Of a stretch of DNA of 49,393 nt, positions 26,808 to 35,540 are shown piece by piece. The translations under genes were made by a program, and so were the position numbers. Positions within the stretch are counted from its first letter, which is position 1. Each line of letters begins with the position of its first letter. A model generated the notes under the pieces. It was not told the DNA's origin, did not search any database, and worked only from the letters and a program-made list of their open reading frames with translations. The stretch lies in assembly GCA_022774705.1 (NCBI GenBank), contig JALFLM010000097.1, positions 1 through 49,393 of the forward strand, given 5' to 3'. The stretch is from Lachnospiraceae bacterium (lineage in GTDB: Bacteria; Bacillota; Clostridia; Lachnospirales; Lachnospiraceae).

Positions 26808-28387
26808 GATAACCTCTCCTCTTTTAAGTATACCAATTCTAAAACATTGTGTGTATCCCCGCTTACCTTATATGCAGCTGAAATCCGTCCGTCCGAAAGC
26901 CACAGCACATGGCTGCCCTCCGCCAGCAGAACCACGGAATCTCTCAGGTCTGCAGGTATCTTCCGGTCGATCATATAGGATTTCACTGTTTTTCTGCCTC
27001 CTCCATCCAGCAGGAAGTAATCGCCTGTCCGGCGCGTTCGCAGGGAAAGTCCATTTTTAATTGTATCATAATCAAACCATTTCGTATAGCTGTTTTCGGG
27101 AATTTTTTCTCCATGATACGAAAAAGTCCGGAAATGGATCTGTGCGTCACAGACAGGAATTTCGATCCTGATAACAGTGCCGTCCTGCAGAACAACCTGT
27201 TTTCCGTCCGCCTCACCATGAAACGCTTCCTCATTCATATTGCCGGCTTTTTCTGATATATTTTTCTCATCTGCATTTTTCTTATCCTTATTTTTCCCTC
27301 TGCACACTTCCTGCCCGGAATGGAAAAAAACCAGCATCCCGTACTCTTTCCTCACGCAGATACCGCCGGGCAGCCGGATCTGCCGGGAATTCTCTCCCTG
27401 GGCCAGGTGCTCCAGCATCTCCAGATGTACATGCCCCACATCCTTCAGATTGCTGCCGCCGGCAGCTTTTCTGCAGACCTGAATGAGAATCTCACGCCGC
27501 ACCACCGGACGGCAGCTTCGCAGCGGCTCCACCGGAATTGAACGATCTGCTCCATACTGTTCCAGCCACTGCCCGGCCAGCTCTTCGATCAGTTCCTGAG
27601 CCTGAGCAATATATTCCGCCGCCTGCACCACGTGGGCGCAGGCCTGTTCATTGATTTCCCGTTCCACCAGCGGAATCACATGATGACGCAGTCTGTTTCT
27701 GGTATAATCGTCCTCCAGATTGGTCTCATCCGTGCGCCAGAGAATCCCCCGCTCTTTCAGCCAGCTTTCAATCTCATGCCGCCCAGTCTGCAGAAATGGA
27801 CGGATTACGGAAATATCCCCCTGTTTGCGCCCGGGTGCCATGCCTCCCAGCCCCTTCAGACTGCTTCCCCGGAACAGATGATGGAGAACCGTTTCACAGT
27901 TATCATCCCGGTGATGCGCCACCGCGACCACGCCGGCACCCGTTTCTGCCGCTGCATGTTCAAAGCATTCATACCTGAGGCGGCGCGCCGCTTCTTCCTC
28001 TGAAATCTGCTCTCTTTTCACCAGTTCGGGAACATTAACCTGACATATCCTGAGAGGAATCCCGTGTTCTTCACACAATCGGCGTACAAATTCCACATCC
28101 CCGTCCGCCGACGCCCCGCGGATTCCGTGATTGACCGTCACTGCCTCCACATGAATCCCCAGAAGTCTTTCCAGATTCTTCAGAACAAGGAGCAGACATA
28201 CAGAATCTGCACCTCCGGAAACCGCCGCCAGAACCCGGTCGCCGGAAACCGTCAGCCGCTCCTTCCTCATAAACTCCAGCACGCGCCGCTCCAGAGCACT
28301 CAAACTGCCGTTATCCTTTATATTTCCCCCGTTATTCTTTATATCACCTTTGCTGTTCTTTATTATTTTATCTTTGTTATTATCCAT
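26804..28387 (-). CDS. tilS: tRNA(Ile)-lysidine synthase
   Basis: 527 aa. N-terminal PP-loop ATPase SGGADSVCLLL (about 55-65), the TilS middle domain, and the C-terminal substrate-binding domain ending with KSYMIDRKIPADLRD. It modifies C34 of tRNA-Ile(CAU) to lysidine, an essential step. The first 28 residues from the ATG at 28387 are Asn/Lys/Asp repeats with no family counterpart and have a poor ribosome site. Real translation might begin at a TTG at 28303 (AAGGA 9 nt upstream), just before the conserved LERRVLEF block. Confidence 0.93.
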   Translation of the reverse strand: MDNNKDKIIKNSKGDIKNNGGNIKDNGSLSALERRVLEFMRKERLTVSGDRVLAAVSGGADSVCLLLVLKNLERLLGIHVEAVTVNHGIRGASADGDVEFVRRLCEEHGIPLRICQVNVPELVKREQISEEEAARRLRYECFEHAAAETGAGVVAVAHHRDDNCETVLHHLFRGSSLKGLGGMAPGRKQGDISVIRPFLQTGRHEIESWLKERGILWRTDETNLEDDYTRNRLRHHVIPLVEREINEQACAHVVQAAEYIAQAQELIEELAGQWLEQYGADRSIPVEPLRSCRPVVRREILIQVCRKAAGGSNLKDVGHVHLEMLEHLAQGENSRQIRLPGGICVRKEYGMLVFFHSGQEVCRGKNKDKKNADEKNISEKAGNMNEEAFHGEADGKQVVLQDGTVIRIEIPVCDAQIHFRTFSYHGEKIPENSYTKWFDYDTIKNGLSLRTRRTGDYFLLDGGGRKTVKSYMIDRKIPADLRDSVVLLAEGSHVLWLSDGRISAAYKVSGDTHNVLELVYLKEERLS

Positions 28388-28448
28388 AATTATATATCTG
28401 CATACCTGCTTTTATACATATTCCTGCTTTTATACATATCTTATCATA

Positions 28449-30122
28449 CTACCTCCTCCAGACACCCGCAACCAGTATTGTCATATCATCCTGTATGTTA
28501 TCGTCAAGCATGAGCAGCTGATCCATCAGCCAGCCGGCCATTTCTTCCGCGTTGCGGATCGTACAGTCGGAAATCAGTCCTTTCAGTATTTCGTCGGCAG
28601 CCAGACCTGCCTTTTCCGATACACCGTCAGTCATCATAATCAGCATATCTCCCGACTGGAGCTGCTCCTCAGGTGCCATGTTTCCGTCCATATCATCCCA
28701 CGAAATGATTCCCAGCGGAACTGCCTGTCCGCGTATGGCGGAAACACTTGTCCCCCGCTTCAGATATCCTGCCGCCGCACCCATTTTTGCAAAACGGCAG
28801 ATCCCGCTGTACAGATCCAGCACACAGATATCAAGAGTCGTCGGCGCCTGCCGGCTGCGGCAGTTCAGCAGAATATTATTGATCATACTGATTGCCGCTG
28901 TAAGAGAAAATCCGTTTTCCAGAAGCTGTTCCAGCAGATCAACCGCCATCTCGCTTTCCATCCCGGCTTTTTTTCCGGTTCCCATGCCGTCAGACAGACA
29001 CAAAAGCATCCTGTCCTCCCCCAGCATTGCGGCAGAAAAAGAATCCCCCGAACAGCTTTCCCCCTCTCTGTTCCTGCGTGCAAGACCGTACAGCACTTTA
29101 AAATTCTGTTTTTCAATAAAATGTACCGCTCCGGGCCCGGCACTGATCACTGAACGGCAATCATACGCAGGACAGAATTTTTTTCCTGATTCTGTATGAA
29201 ACAGAGCCGCCGCAGCCTGAGACGACATATGAGCGCCTCTTCTGCATGCCAGAAGAGCAAAAATTTCCTGGCGCCCCTCCTCATTTTCCATCACCTGAAG
29301 CCGGATCACCGACAGGCCCCTGTATCGGAGGCCGTTTCGTATCTTATCCTCATAACAGTCTGTCACCTCCTGCCAGGCCGCCAGACGCTCCTGCTGCCTG
29401 CGTATCACCTTGCCCGCCTGAGCAAACTGCAGGCGAATCGCCTGTCTGCTCTCCAGGAAACGCTGTTTCCACTCCGCCGCGCTCAGTTCCCCGCTCTCGC
29501 TGTCCAACAGTACTCCCTGATCATCAAAACTGTTGGAAAGAGTCATAAAACTGTCCGCCAGACGCCGCCAGCGCTGTCCCGCCCAGGCAGACGCAAAATC
29601 CTTTTCTGCTTCCGGATTCTTTTCCATCGGATAATCTGCTTTCGCTCTTTTCGGTGCAGCAGCGGCTGCACTCTCACGCACTGCATATTCTGCTCCGGGC
29701 CTGCGCCGCTTTTTCTCAGGAGAGACCAGTAAAAATACCGCCAGTGCCACCAGAAGAGACTCAAACAGCTCCCCGGGAAGCGATATATCCATCAGAAGAT
29801 ACAGCACCGCCGTGCCCGACAGAAAAGCCAGACAGGAAGCGTTTTTACCCAGCTGCCTGAAAAGAGCACAGCAAACACCTCCCGCCATCAGTGCGATGAC
29901 CTGAAGCAGTTCTCCTCCGATTACATACCAGCGAAGCAGCCCTGCCAGACTCCCCGTCACAAGGCCGCCCGGAAAGCCCCCATAAAAACCGCCCGCCAGT
30001 ATTCCTACATAAATCAGTGCTTCCACCCAGCTGTAAAATGCTTCGCGATTCCCCAGAAACAGCATCAGTGCCACCGCTGCAGCTGCAGCCAGAACTGTTT
30101 TAACCCACTCCCATTTGCGCAC
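28449..30122 (-). CDS. SpoIIE-like membrane PP2C phosphatase
   Basis: 557 aa. N-terminal membrane part with about four or five helices (residues 8-130) rather than the ten of Bacillus SpoIIE. A linker follows (about 130-340, QLKQ/RRQQERLAAWQ helices), then a PP2C phosphatase domain with LLCLSDGMGTGKKAG, PTTLDICVLDLYSG, MMTDGVSE and DDNIQDDMTILVAGVW. SpoIIE dephosphorylates SpoIIAA to activate sigma-F in the forespore. Position upstream of tilS-hpt-ftsH matches the spoIIE neighbourhood in Bacillus. I chose a GTG start at 30122 because GGGGAG lies 6 nt upstream; ATGs at 30149 and 30182 have weaker sites. Confidence 0.85.
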   Translation of the reverse strand: MRKWEWVKTVLAAAAAVALMLFLGNREAFYSWVEALIYVGILAGGFYGGFPGGLVTGSLAGLLRWYVIGGELLQVIALMAGGVCCALFRQLGKNASCLAFLSGTAVLYLLMDISLPGELFESLLVALAVFLLVSPEKKRRRPGAEYAVRESAAAAAPKRAKADYPMEKNPEAEKDFASAWAGQRWRRLADSFMTLSNSFDDQGVLLDSESGELSAAEWKQRFLESRQAIRLQFAQAGKVIRRQQERLAAWQEVTDCYEDKIRNGLRYRGLSVIRLQVMENEEGRQEIFALLACRRGAHMSSQAAAALFHTESGKKFCPAYDCRSVISAGPGAVHFIEKQNFKVLYGLARRNREGESCSGDSFSAAMLGEDRMLLCLSDGMGTGKKAGMESEMAVDLLEQLLENGFSLTAAISMINNILLNCRSRQAPTTLDICVLDLYSGICRFAKMGAAAGYLKRGTSVSAIRGQAVPLGIISWDDMDGNMAPEEQLQSGDMLIMMTDGVSEKAGLAADEILKGLISDCTIRNAEEMAGWLMDQLLMLDDNIQDDMTILVAGVWRR

Positions 30123-30215
30123 AAAAAGCTCCCCTTTCCATGATTCCATGTTGTTTTCAGGTTTTCTCACGCAATTATACATGCATCAGCCGGTAAAATA
30201 TGTAGAAATAAGTGA

Positions 30216-30244
30216 TTGAAATACTTTTTTAGATGTGATACAAT
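30216..30244 (+). promoter_or_regulatory. Promoter of the transglutaminase-FN3 gene
   Basis: -35 TTGAAA (30216-30221), 17-nt spacer, -10 TACAAT (30239-30244), 65 nt before the start codon. Confidence 0.75.
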
Positions 30245-30309
30245 AAAAACCAATATTCATAAACTTCTGATCCCTGTATCATGCTGATTACTATACGAGG
30301 AGACTTGAT

Positions 30310-32358
30310 ATGAAAAAATGGAACTACCCCGTTTTTCTGGTGCTGGCACTGACCCTTCTGTTTACTTTCACTCCCGTCAGGGCATTGGCAGAAGGAAGCT
30401 CTTCCGGTGTTTCTGATACTTCTTCCGAACAGAATGCCGGTACGGACACGATCCTTCAGGTGAACCCTCTGTATGCGGATGTCTTCACTGAATCTGACCT
30501 TGAGGATGCTCTGTCCGCCATCCCCCTGCCATATGCTGAAACTGATGCAGGAGAGGAACCGTCTTTCCCTTCAGATGAAGATGCATCGGCATACCTGCGT
30601 ACTGAACTGGTCAGCCGCAGTCCCAGAGTATCTTTTTCCTTCTTTACGGAAGATGATGATTACTATCATGTAGTGCGCAGCCTGTTCAGCCTGGCACTGG
30701 AGGAAACCGGCAATCCCGAAGAAGGGGATTATCTCCGGTATCAGTACGGCGGTTATTCCTGCGGCATACGCTATTCGTATACAGGCGGGCACTATCACTA
30801 CACATTAACCTATACGATTACATACTATACCTCCAAAGAACAGGAACAGCAGGTTGCCCATGCGGCTGAGGAGATTCTCGCCGGGCTGAATCTGAAGGGG
30901 AAGACCGCTTACGAAAAAACAGAAGCCATTTACCGGTATCTGGTATCCTCCGTCTCATATGATTACGATCATCTGTACAACACCGAATATACCCTTAAGT
31001 ACTCTGCCTACGCTGCTTTGATCGATAAAACGGCAATCTGTCAGGGATATGCCGTCGCACTTTACCGTCTTATGATGGAAGCAGGAATCCCCTGCCGCGT
31101 CATCGGGGGGATGGCCGGCTCCGAAAGCCATGCCTGGAACATTGTACAGCTGAGAGGCCTCTGGTATAATGCGGATTCCACCTGGGATTCCGAATTATGG
31201 GATACCTCCCGCAGTTATTCCTGGTTTCTGCTGAGTGATCATAATTTTTCTTTCCATACCCGTGATGAACAGTACCGGACCGATGAATTTTACCGTTCCT
31301 ATCCCATGGGACCGGCAGATTTTACGCCCGGTCTCCCTGAGGAATATGATCTGTCCACAAAAAAAGTAATTCTGTCTGCCTCCAGCCTGCCCTACACCGG
31401 CTCTGCACTGAAACCGGCCGTTACCATCGCCGGTCTGACCCAGGGTACTGATTATAAGGTAACATATAAGAACAATATCCACGCCGGAACCGCATCCGTG
31501 ATCATTACAGGCATCGGAAACTGTACCGGTTCCGCCGCCCGGACCACGTTTACCATAACCAGAGCAAAAAACACATGGACTGTCTCACCGTCCTGCTCCG
31601 ATGTCACCTGCTCCTCCGCTCCGAAACCGAAAGGGGCAGCTCGCTTCGGCAGAGTATCATTCCGCTACAGCACCGGTAAAAACAGCAGCTGGAGCGAAAA
31701 GACCCCTTCTGTCCCCGGCTCCTTCCATGTAAAAGCCAGTGTAGCCGGAACCAATGACTACGCCGGTCTTTCCGCAGTGGTATCTTTCCGTGTTCTTCTG
31801 GCACAGTCGGCAGTATCGCTGTCCAACTCCGCTTCCGGAATCACCGTAAGATGGTCAACTGTAAAAGGCGCCTCCGGTTATCATATCTACCGGAAAATTC
31901 CCGGCGGATGGAAAAAAGTGAAAACGGTAAAAGGCACTTCCGGTTCCGTCTGGACGGAAACCGGCCTGACAAACGGCAGCCGTTACTTTTACTCTGTACG
32001 CGCATTTTACGGCAGCATGGAAAGCGCCGGTATTTTCTGCCGCTCCATTTACCGCATAAGCAGGCCGCCTGTTCCCTCTCTGAAGAATACCGGCAGCAGA
32101 AAGATCGTCATCAAATGGCAGAAAAACAAGGCAGCCACCGGCTACCAGATCCAGTATTCCACAGACAGCAGTTTCAAAAATGCGAACACGGTAACCATCT
32201 CAGCAAATGCTGCAGCAGCAAAACTGCTTCAGAAAACCGTCTCTTCTCTGTCCAAAGGGAAACGTTATTACGTACGGATACGTTGCTGCAAAATAACACA
32301 GGGAACCAGCTCCTGGTCCGCCTGGTCCCCTGTGAAAAATGTACTCATAAGCAGATAA
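30310..32358 (+). CDS. Secreted transglutaminase-like protein with FN3 repeats
   Basis: 682 aa. Signal peptide (1-28, cleavage near ALAEG), then a transglutaminase-like cysteine-protease fold with the triad C244 (AICQGYA), H274 (ESHAWN) and D289 (NADSTWD). A bacterial Ig-like strand-rich region (about 345-420, SLPYTGSALKPAVTI) and two FN3-type modules follow (about 500-590 and 590-682, WSTVKGASGYHIYRK; WQKNKAATGYQIQYS). No sortase motif is seen. Probably a surface or extracellular protein acting on wall or host peptides; the true substrate is unknown. GAGGAG precedes the ATG. Confidence 0.88.
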   Translation: MKKWNYPVFLVLALTLLFTFTPVRALAEGSSSGVSDTSSEQNAGTDTILQVNPLYADVFTESDLEDALSAIPLPYAETDAGEEPSFPSDEDASAYLRTELVSRSPRVSFSFFTEDDDYYHVVRSLFSLALEETGNPEEGDYLRYQYGGYSCGIRYSYTGGHYHYTLTYTITYYTSKEQEQQVAHAAEEILAGLNLKGKTAYEKTEAIYRYLVSSVSYDYDHLYNTEYTLKYSAYAALIDKTAICQGYAVALYRLMMEAGIPCRVIGGMAGSESHAWNIVQLRGLWYNADSTWDSELWDTSRSYSWFLLSDHNFSFHTRDEQYRTDEFYRSYPMGPADFTPGLPEEYDLSTKKVILSASSLPYTGSALKPAVTIAGLTQGTDYKVTYKNNIHAGTASVIITGIGNCTGSAARTTFTITRAKNTWTVSPSCSDVTCSSAPKPKGAARFGRVSFRYSTGKNSSWSEKTPSVPGSFHVKASVAGTNDYAGLSAVVSFRVLLAQSAVSLSNSASGITVRWSTVKGASGYHIYRKIPGGWKKVKTVKGTSGSVWTETGLTNGSRYFYSVRAFYGSMESAGIFCRSIYRISRPPVPSLKNTGSRKIVIKWQKNKAATGYQIQYSTDSSFKNANTVTISANAAAAKLLQKTVSSLSKGKRYYVRIRCCKITQGTSSWSAWSPVKNVLISR

Positions 32359-32508
32359 GCCTGCAATAAATCTGCAGTAGTTCAGAACCGGTACATCGTC
32401 CTGCAAATAACTGTACCAGGCGGTTCTGCATAAAAAGTGCGGCGAATACTACAGCAAATATTGCAACAAATATTGCAGCAGATATTGCAGCAGATATTAC
32501 AGCAAATA
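32359..32508. other. Convergent intergenic region with inverted repeat
   Basis: CAGAACCG-GTACA and TGTACC-AGG-CGGTTCTG (about 32382-32430) form an imperfect inverted repeat between the convergent FN3 gene and pcp, with no T tract. The 12-bp repeat array follows. Confidence 0.45.
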
Positions 32509-32516
32509 TTACAGGC
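32452..32516. repeat. 12-bp tandem repeat array
   Basis: Five and a half copies of a 12-bp unit (CAGCAGATATTG and variants) directly next to the pcp stop codon. All three plus-strand frames stay open through it, because the period is a multiple of three without stops, but no frame has coding context. Confidence 0.85.
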
Positions 32517-33129
32517 AGTAATCTTTCGCAGCGCAGGCTTCCACCGCACACTCCAGACTTTCTGCAATGGTCATCAGCGGCATAAAGGGCGTTCCCGCCG
32601 GTTTTTCAACCGCCTGCTCCGCCGAGAACGGCACATGGATAAATCCGGCCCGGATTCCCGGATATTTTGCTGCCGCGAGATGAAGTACATTATACATAAC
32701 ACAATTGCATACATATGTCCCCGCCGTATAGGAAATATGGCAGGGAATTCCATGACCGCGCACATTTGCCACAATATTCTTCACCGGAATTGTGGCAAAA
32801 TACGCCGCAGGCCCGTCTGGCTGAAGCGGCTCGTCCACGGGCTGCTCCCCGGCATTATCCGGAATCCGGGCATCCGCCAGATTAATTGCCACTTTCTCAA
32901 CGGTCACGCAGGAACGTCCGCCCGCCTGTCCGACGCTTATCACCACATCCGGGTGATAAGTATGGATTCCTCTCTCCACCGCAGACACACTTTCCGAAAA
33001 AACCGTCGGAATCTGCAATTTAACAATCTCTGCACCTGCAATGGTATCAGGAAGCATCCTTACCGCCTCCCATGCAGGATTCACTTTTTCGCCCCCGAAG
33101 GGTTCAAAACCTGTAATCAATATTCTCAT
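32509..33129 (-). CDS. pcp: Pyroglutamyl-peptidase I
   Basis: 206 aa cytosolic cysteine peptidase (C15) removing N-terminal pyroglutamate. ITGFEPFGG start, catalytic E78 (VTVEKVAIN), C141 (SYTAGTYVCN) and H165 (AGFIHVPF) are in place. AGGAGG lies 8 nt before the ATG. An 8-bp inverted repeat (33141-33162) overlaps this ribosome site. Confidence 0.95.
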   Translation of the reverse strand: MRILITGFEPFGGEKVNPAWEAVRMLPDTIAGAEIVKLQIPTVFSESVSAVERGIHTYHPDVVISVGQAGGRSCVTVEKVAINLADARIPDNAGEQPVDEPLQPDGPAAYFATIPVKNIVANVRGHGIPCHISYTAGTYVCNCVMYNVLHLAAAKYPGIRAGFIHVPFSAEQAVEKPAGTPFMPLMTIAESLECAVEACAAKDYCL

Positions 33130-33140
33130 GTTCAGATCCT

Positions 33141-33162
33141 CCTGTGATTACTATATCACAGG
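33141..33162 (-). promoter_or_regulatory. Inverted repeat overlapping the pcp ribosome site
   Basis: CCTGTGAT/ATCACAGG perfect 8-bp arms with a 6-bp spacer. It could be an operator or a small mRNA hairpin touching the AGGAGG. Confidence 0.4.
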
Positions 33163-33221
33163 ACCGGACTCTGCACCATCTCAACCTTTCCTCTCTGCTT
33201 TTCCAGCTCAGGGTTCCATCT

Positions 33222-33773
33222 TCAGCTTTCCATCTGCTTTCCCAGAAAGCCTGCTGCTGCCGCTGCCAGCTTCTGCTCAGTCTCCCCCATCTTTTTTCTG
33301 GAATCTCTGCTCATCAGACTCACCGCTCCGATGGCATCACCTTCACAAATGATGGGATACACCACCATGCTGGTGTATTCGCCGGGGTCTCCGGCTGCAA
33401 TTGCCATATTTTTCTGACTCTCTCTGGAACCCGGAAGAATCGCCGTGCGGTTGGATATGACGGATTCCATCTGCTTGCTGATCTGCTTTCCCTGAATCTC
33501 TTTCCTGGCACCCCCCGCCGCCGCAATAATCTGGTCCCTGTCCATGATACACACCATATGCCCGGTGGTCTGCGCCAGCGTATCCGCGTACTTTCTGGCA
33601 AAAGCGCTCATATCCTCCATGGGCGAATATTTTTTCAGAACAATACCGCCCTCCGCATCCGTATAAATCTCCAGCGGCGTCCCCTCGCGCAGCCGTAAAG
33701 TCCTGCGAATCTCTTTCGGAATGACAATTCTTCCCAGGTCATCTATACGTCGTACAATCCCCGTAGCTTTCAT
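33222..33773 (-). CDS. spoVT: Stage V sporulation protein T
   Basis: 183 aa (Bacillus SpoVT: 178). N-terminal AbrB-type swapped-hairpin DNA-binding domain (MKATGIVRRIDDLGRIVIPKEIRRTLRLREG) and C-terminal GAF domain (about 55-180). It tunes sigma-G-dependent genes in the developing spore. The ATG at 33773 has GGAGG 9 nt upstream, inside one arm of a long inverted repeat. A sigma-G-like promoter lies upstream. Confidence 0.95.
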   Translation of the reverse strand: MKATGIVRRIDDLGRIVIPKEIRRTLRLREGTPLEIYTDAEGGIVLKKYSPMEDMSAFARKYADTLAQTTGHMVCIMDRDQIIAAAGGARKEIQGKQISKQMESVISNRTAILPGSRESQKNMAIAAGDPGEYTSMVVYPIICEGDAIGAVSLMSRDSRKKMGETEQKLAAAAAGFLGKQMES

Positions 33774-33774
33774 A

Positions 33775-33854
33775 ATAAAAATCCTCCATTTACAGTACCT
33801 TATGACTTTACTTTCCGTTTCTGGAAATAGTATCTGTAAATGGAGGATTTTTAT
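33775..33854 (-). promoter_or_regulatory. 21-bp perfect inverted repeat holding the spoVT ribosome site
   Basis: Arms 33775-33795 and 33834-33854 are perfect inverted copies of 21 bp, with a 38-nt loop. The promoter-distal arm contains the GGAGG of spoVT, so a long transcript entering from the dctP side would fold the ribosome site into a stem. See findings. Confidence 0.85.
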
Positions 33855-33856
33855 AC
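33828..33856 (-). promoter_or_regulatory. Sigma-G-like promoter of spoVT
   Basis: Minus strand -35 GTATA (33852-33856), 17-nt spacer, -10 GATACTA (33828-33834), close to the sigma-G pattern (gHATR, CATWHTA). spoVT is a known sigma-G gene in Bacillus. A start about 7 nt downstream would exclude the upstream arm of the inverted repeat. Confidence 0.55.
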
Positions 33857-33880
33857 ATTTTGCAGCTTTTTCACGCCTTC

Positions 33881-34819
33881 CTACTCTCTCATATACGCAT
33901 CAAAAATTTCTTTCGAGATATTCGCTTCGATGGAAGCATACACTTCGCGGGCGCTTTCACGAATTTCCTGCCTTGCCTCTTCTGGGAGGAGGATGATCTG
34001 CGTTCCGCTGTCCTCGATGGTTTTCTTTCTGTCTGCAATTCTTTCATCGGACTGTTCACGGGCATAAGCCACAGCCGTTTCTGCTGCCTGCGTCATGATT
34101 TCCTGCTCTTCTTCAGAAAGATTCCGGAAAAATTCATCATTGACAATCATAGAGATGAGATGCGGCAGGTGATTTGTTTCCACCACGTAGTCCTGCTGTT
34201 CATACAGCCGGTTGGATACAATGACCTCATAGGGATTTTCCTGTGCATCGATGGTATGCTGCTGCAGGCCGATATATACCTCACTGAAGCTCATGGGTGT
34301 CGGGTTGGCATTCAGACTTTTCCAGAAAGCCAGATGATAACTGTTCTCCATGGTACGGATTTTCTGTCCTTTAAAATCAGCCGGTTCCGTAATCTTTTTA
34401 TTGGTACTCAGGACACGAAAGCCCTGATCTGCCATTCCCAGCAGGTGATAGCCGCCTTCTGTATAGACATCACTGATCAGCGCATAAAATTCCGGATTAT
34501 CAATGGTTTCCCGGCATTCATCCAGCGAATCAAATACACAGGGCAGGTCAAAAACAGCGAGATCAGACATAAACGTTACCTGCGGCGCCGTATTTTGTAC
34601 GATAAAAGGGATATCACCGTCAGCACAGGTCTCCAGAAGATCCCGGTCACCCCCAAGAGTGGAATTGGGATACACCTGAATCTTCATTTTTCCTCCGCTG
34701 AGTTCCGATACCTCATCCGCAAATTTTTCCGCAAAAAGCTGTGTGACCGTGTCTTCCGGGCTTGCGGTGGCCAGAGGCCATGCGTAACGCCGTTCATCGG
34801 ACTGACTGCCGCTGCTGCA
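33881..34819 (-). pseudogene. dctP: TRAP transporter solute-binding protein DctP, 5' end deleted
   Basis: Mature part of a DctP-type periplasmic/lipoprotein receptor (TRAP family). From the lipobox-like GCSSGSQSDE (Cys at 34817-34819) it reads through YAWPLATASPEDT, IQVYPNSTLGGDRDL, KGQKIRTMENS and PMSFSEVYIGLQQHTIDAQENP to the stop at 33881. The signal peptide and start codon are missing: upstream in frame there is only FWAAFT and then a TGA. The front runs straight into dctM coding sequence. Internal ATGs could give an unexported fragment only. In TRAP systems this protein binds organic acids, often C4-dicarboxylates or aromatic and sugar acids. Confidence 0.85.
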
Positions 34820-35540
34820 GCCTGTAAATGCAGCCCAGAATAATCACGGGGCTGAGGATGGCAAAAAAGCTTTCCTTAACGACATTTAATAAACCTTTAT
34901 CATGCAGTCTTCGTACTTCTGCACGAATCTTTTCCTTATCCTCGCCGTGCCGTCTGCAGTAAAAAACAGCATAAAACATCAGGAGCCCTCCGATCATAAG
35001 ACCAGGGATGATCACCGCCAGAAACAGATCGCTGACAGACGCGCCGGAAGTCATACCGTACATAATAAACGGAATACTGGGCGGTATGATAACCCCAAGA
35101 CCGCCGGCAACTGCCACAATTGCAGTGCTGAAAGTCAGATCATAGCCGAGACTGGTCAGTACCGGTATGGTCATGCTTCCCACTGCAGCAACCGTAGCCG
35201 GCGCAGAACCGGAGATTGCCCCGTAAAAGAGGCAGGTTACGATCACCGCACAGGGCATTCCCGCAGTAAGATTACCCAGAAAATACGCAAAAACATCAAA
35301 CAGTTTTCTGGAAATACCCCCTTTTGCCATGATGATTCCGAACAGGACAAACATGGGCACCGCCAGAAGCGGAAAAGAATCCAGACCACCGAACATGGCA
35401 CGGATCAGATATTTTGCGCCAACTGTAAATGACGGATCAAAAACGGACGGAAGAACCGCTGTGATTCCCAATGTAATCGATACGGGAATCGCGATGAGCA
35501 GACCGACCACAAAAATGATAAATAACAACGCGACGGGCAT
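34794..35540 (-). pseudogene. dctM: TRAP transporter large permease DctM, C-terminal half deleted
   Basis: 248 aa against about 425 for the family. The N-terminal half is normal (VGLLIAIPVSITLGI, MFGGLDSFPLLAVPMFVLFG, GSAPATVAAVGSMTIP, GLGVIIPPSIPFIMYG). It breaks off after the conserved SPVIILGCIY, where GGIFTPTEAA would be expected, and continues for eight residues into dctP sequence read in another frame. The junction is near 34817-34829. The start ATG overlaps the dctQ stop (TAATG) with GGAGG upstream. Without the second half the transporter cannot work. Confidence 0.88.

Noticed and set aside
32345-32567. Frames across the 12-bp repeats that translate as ICCN, ILQQ or AVIS repeats.
   Set aside because: All arise from the tandem repeat with period 12; no ribosome site, no conserved flanks.
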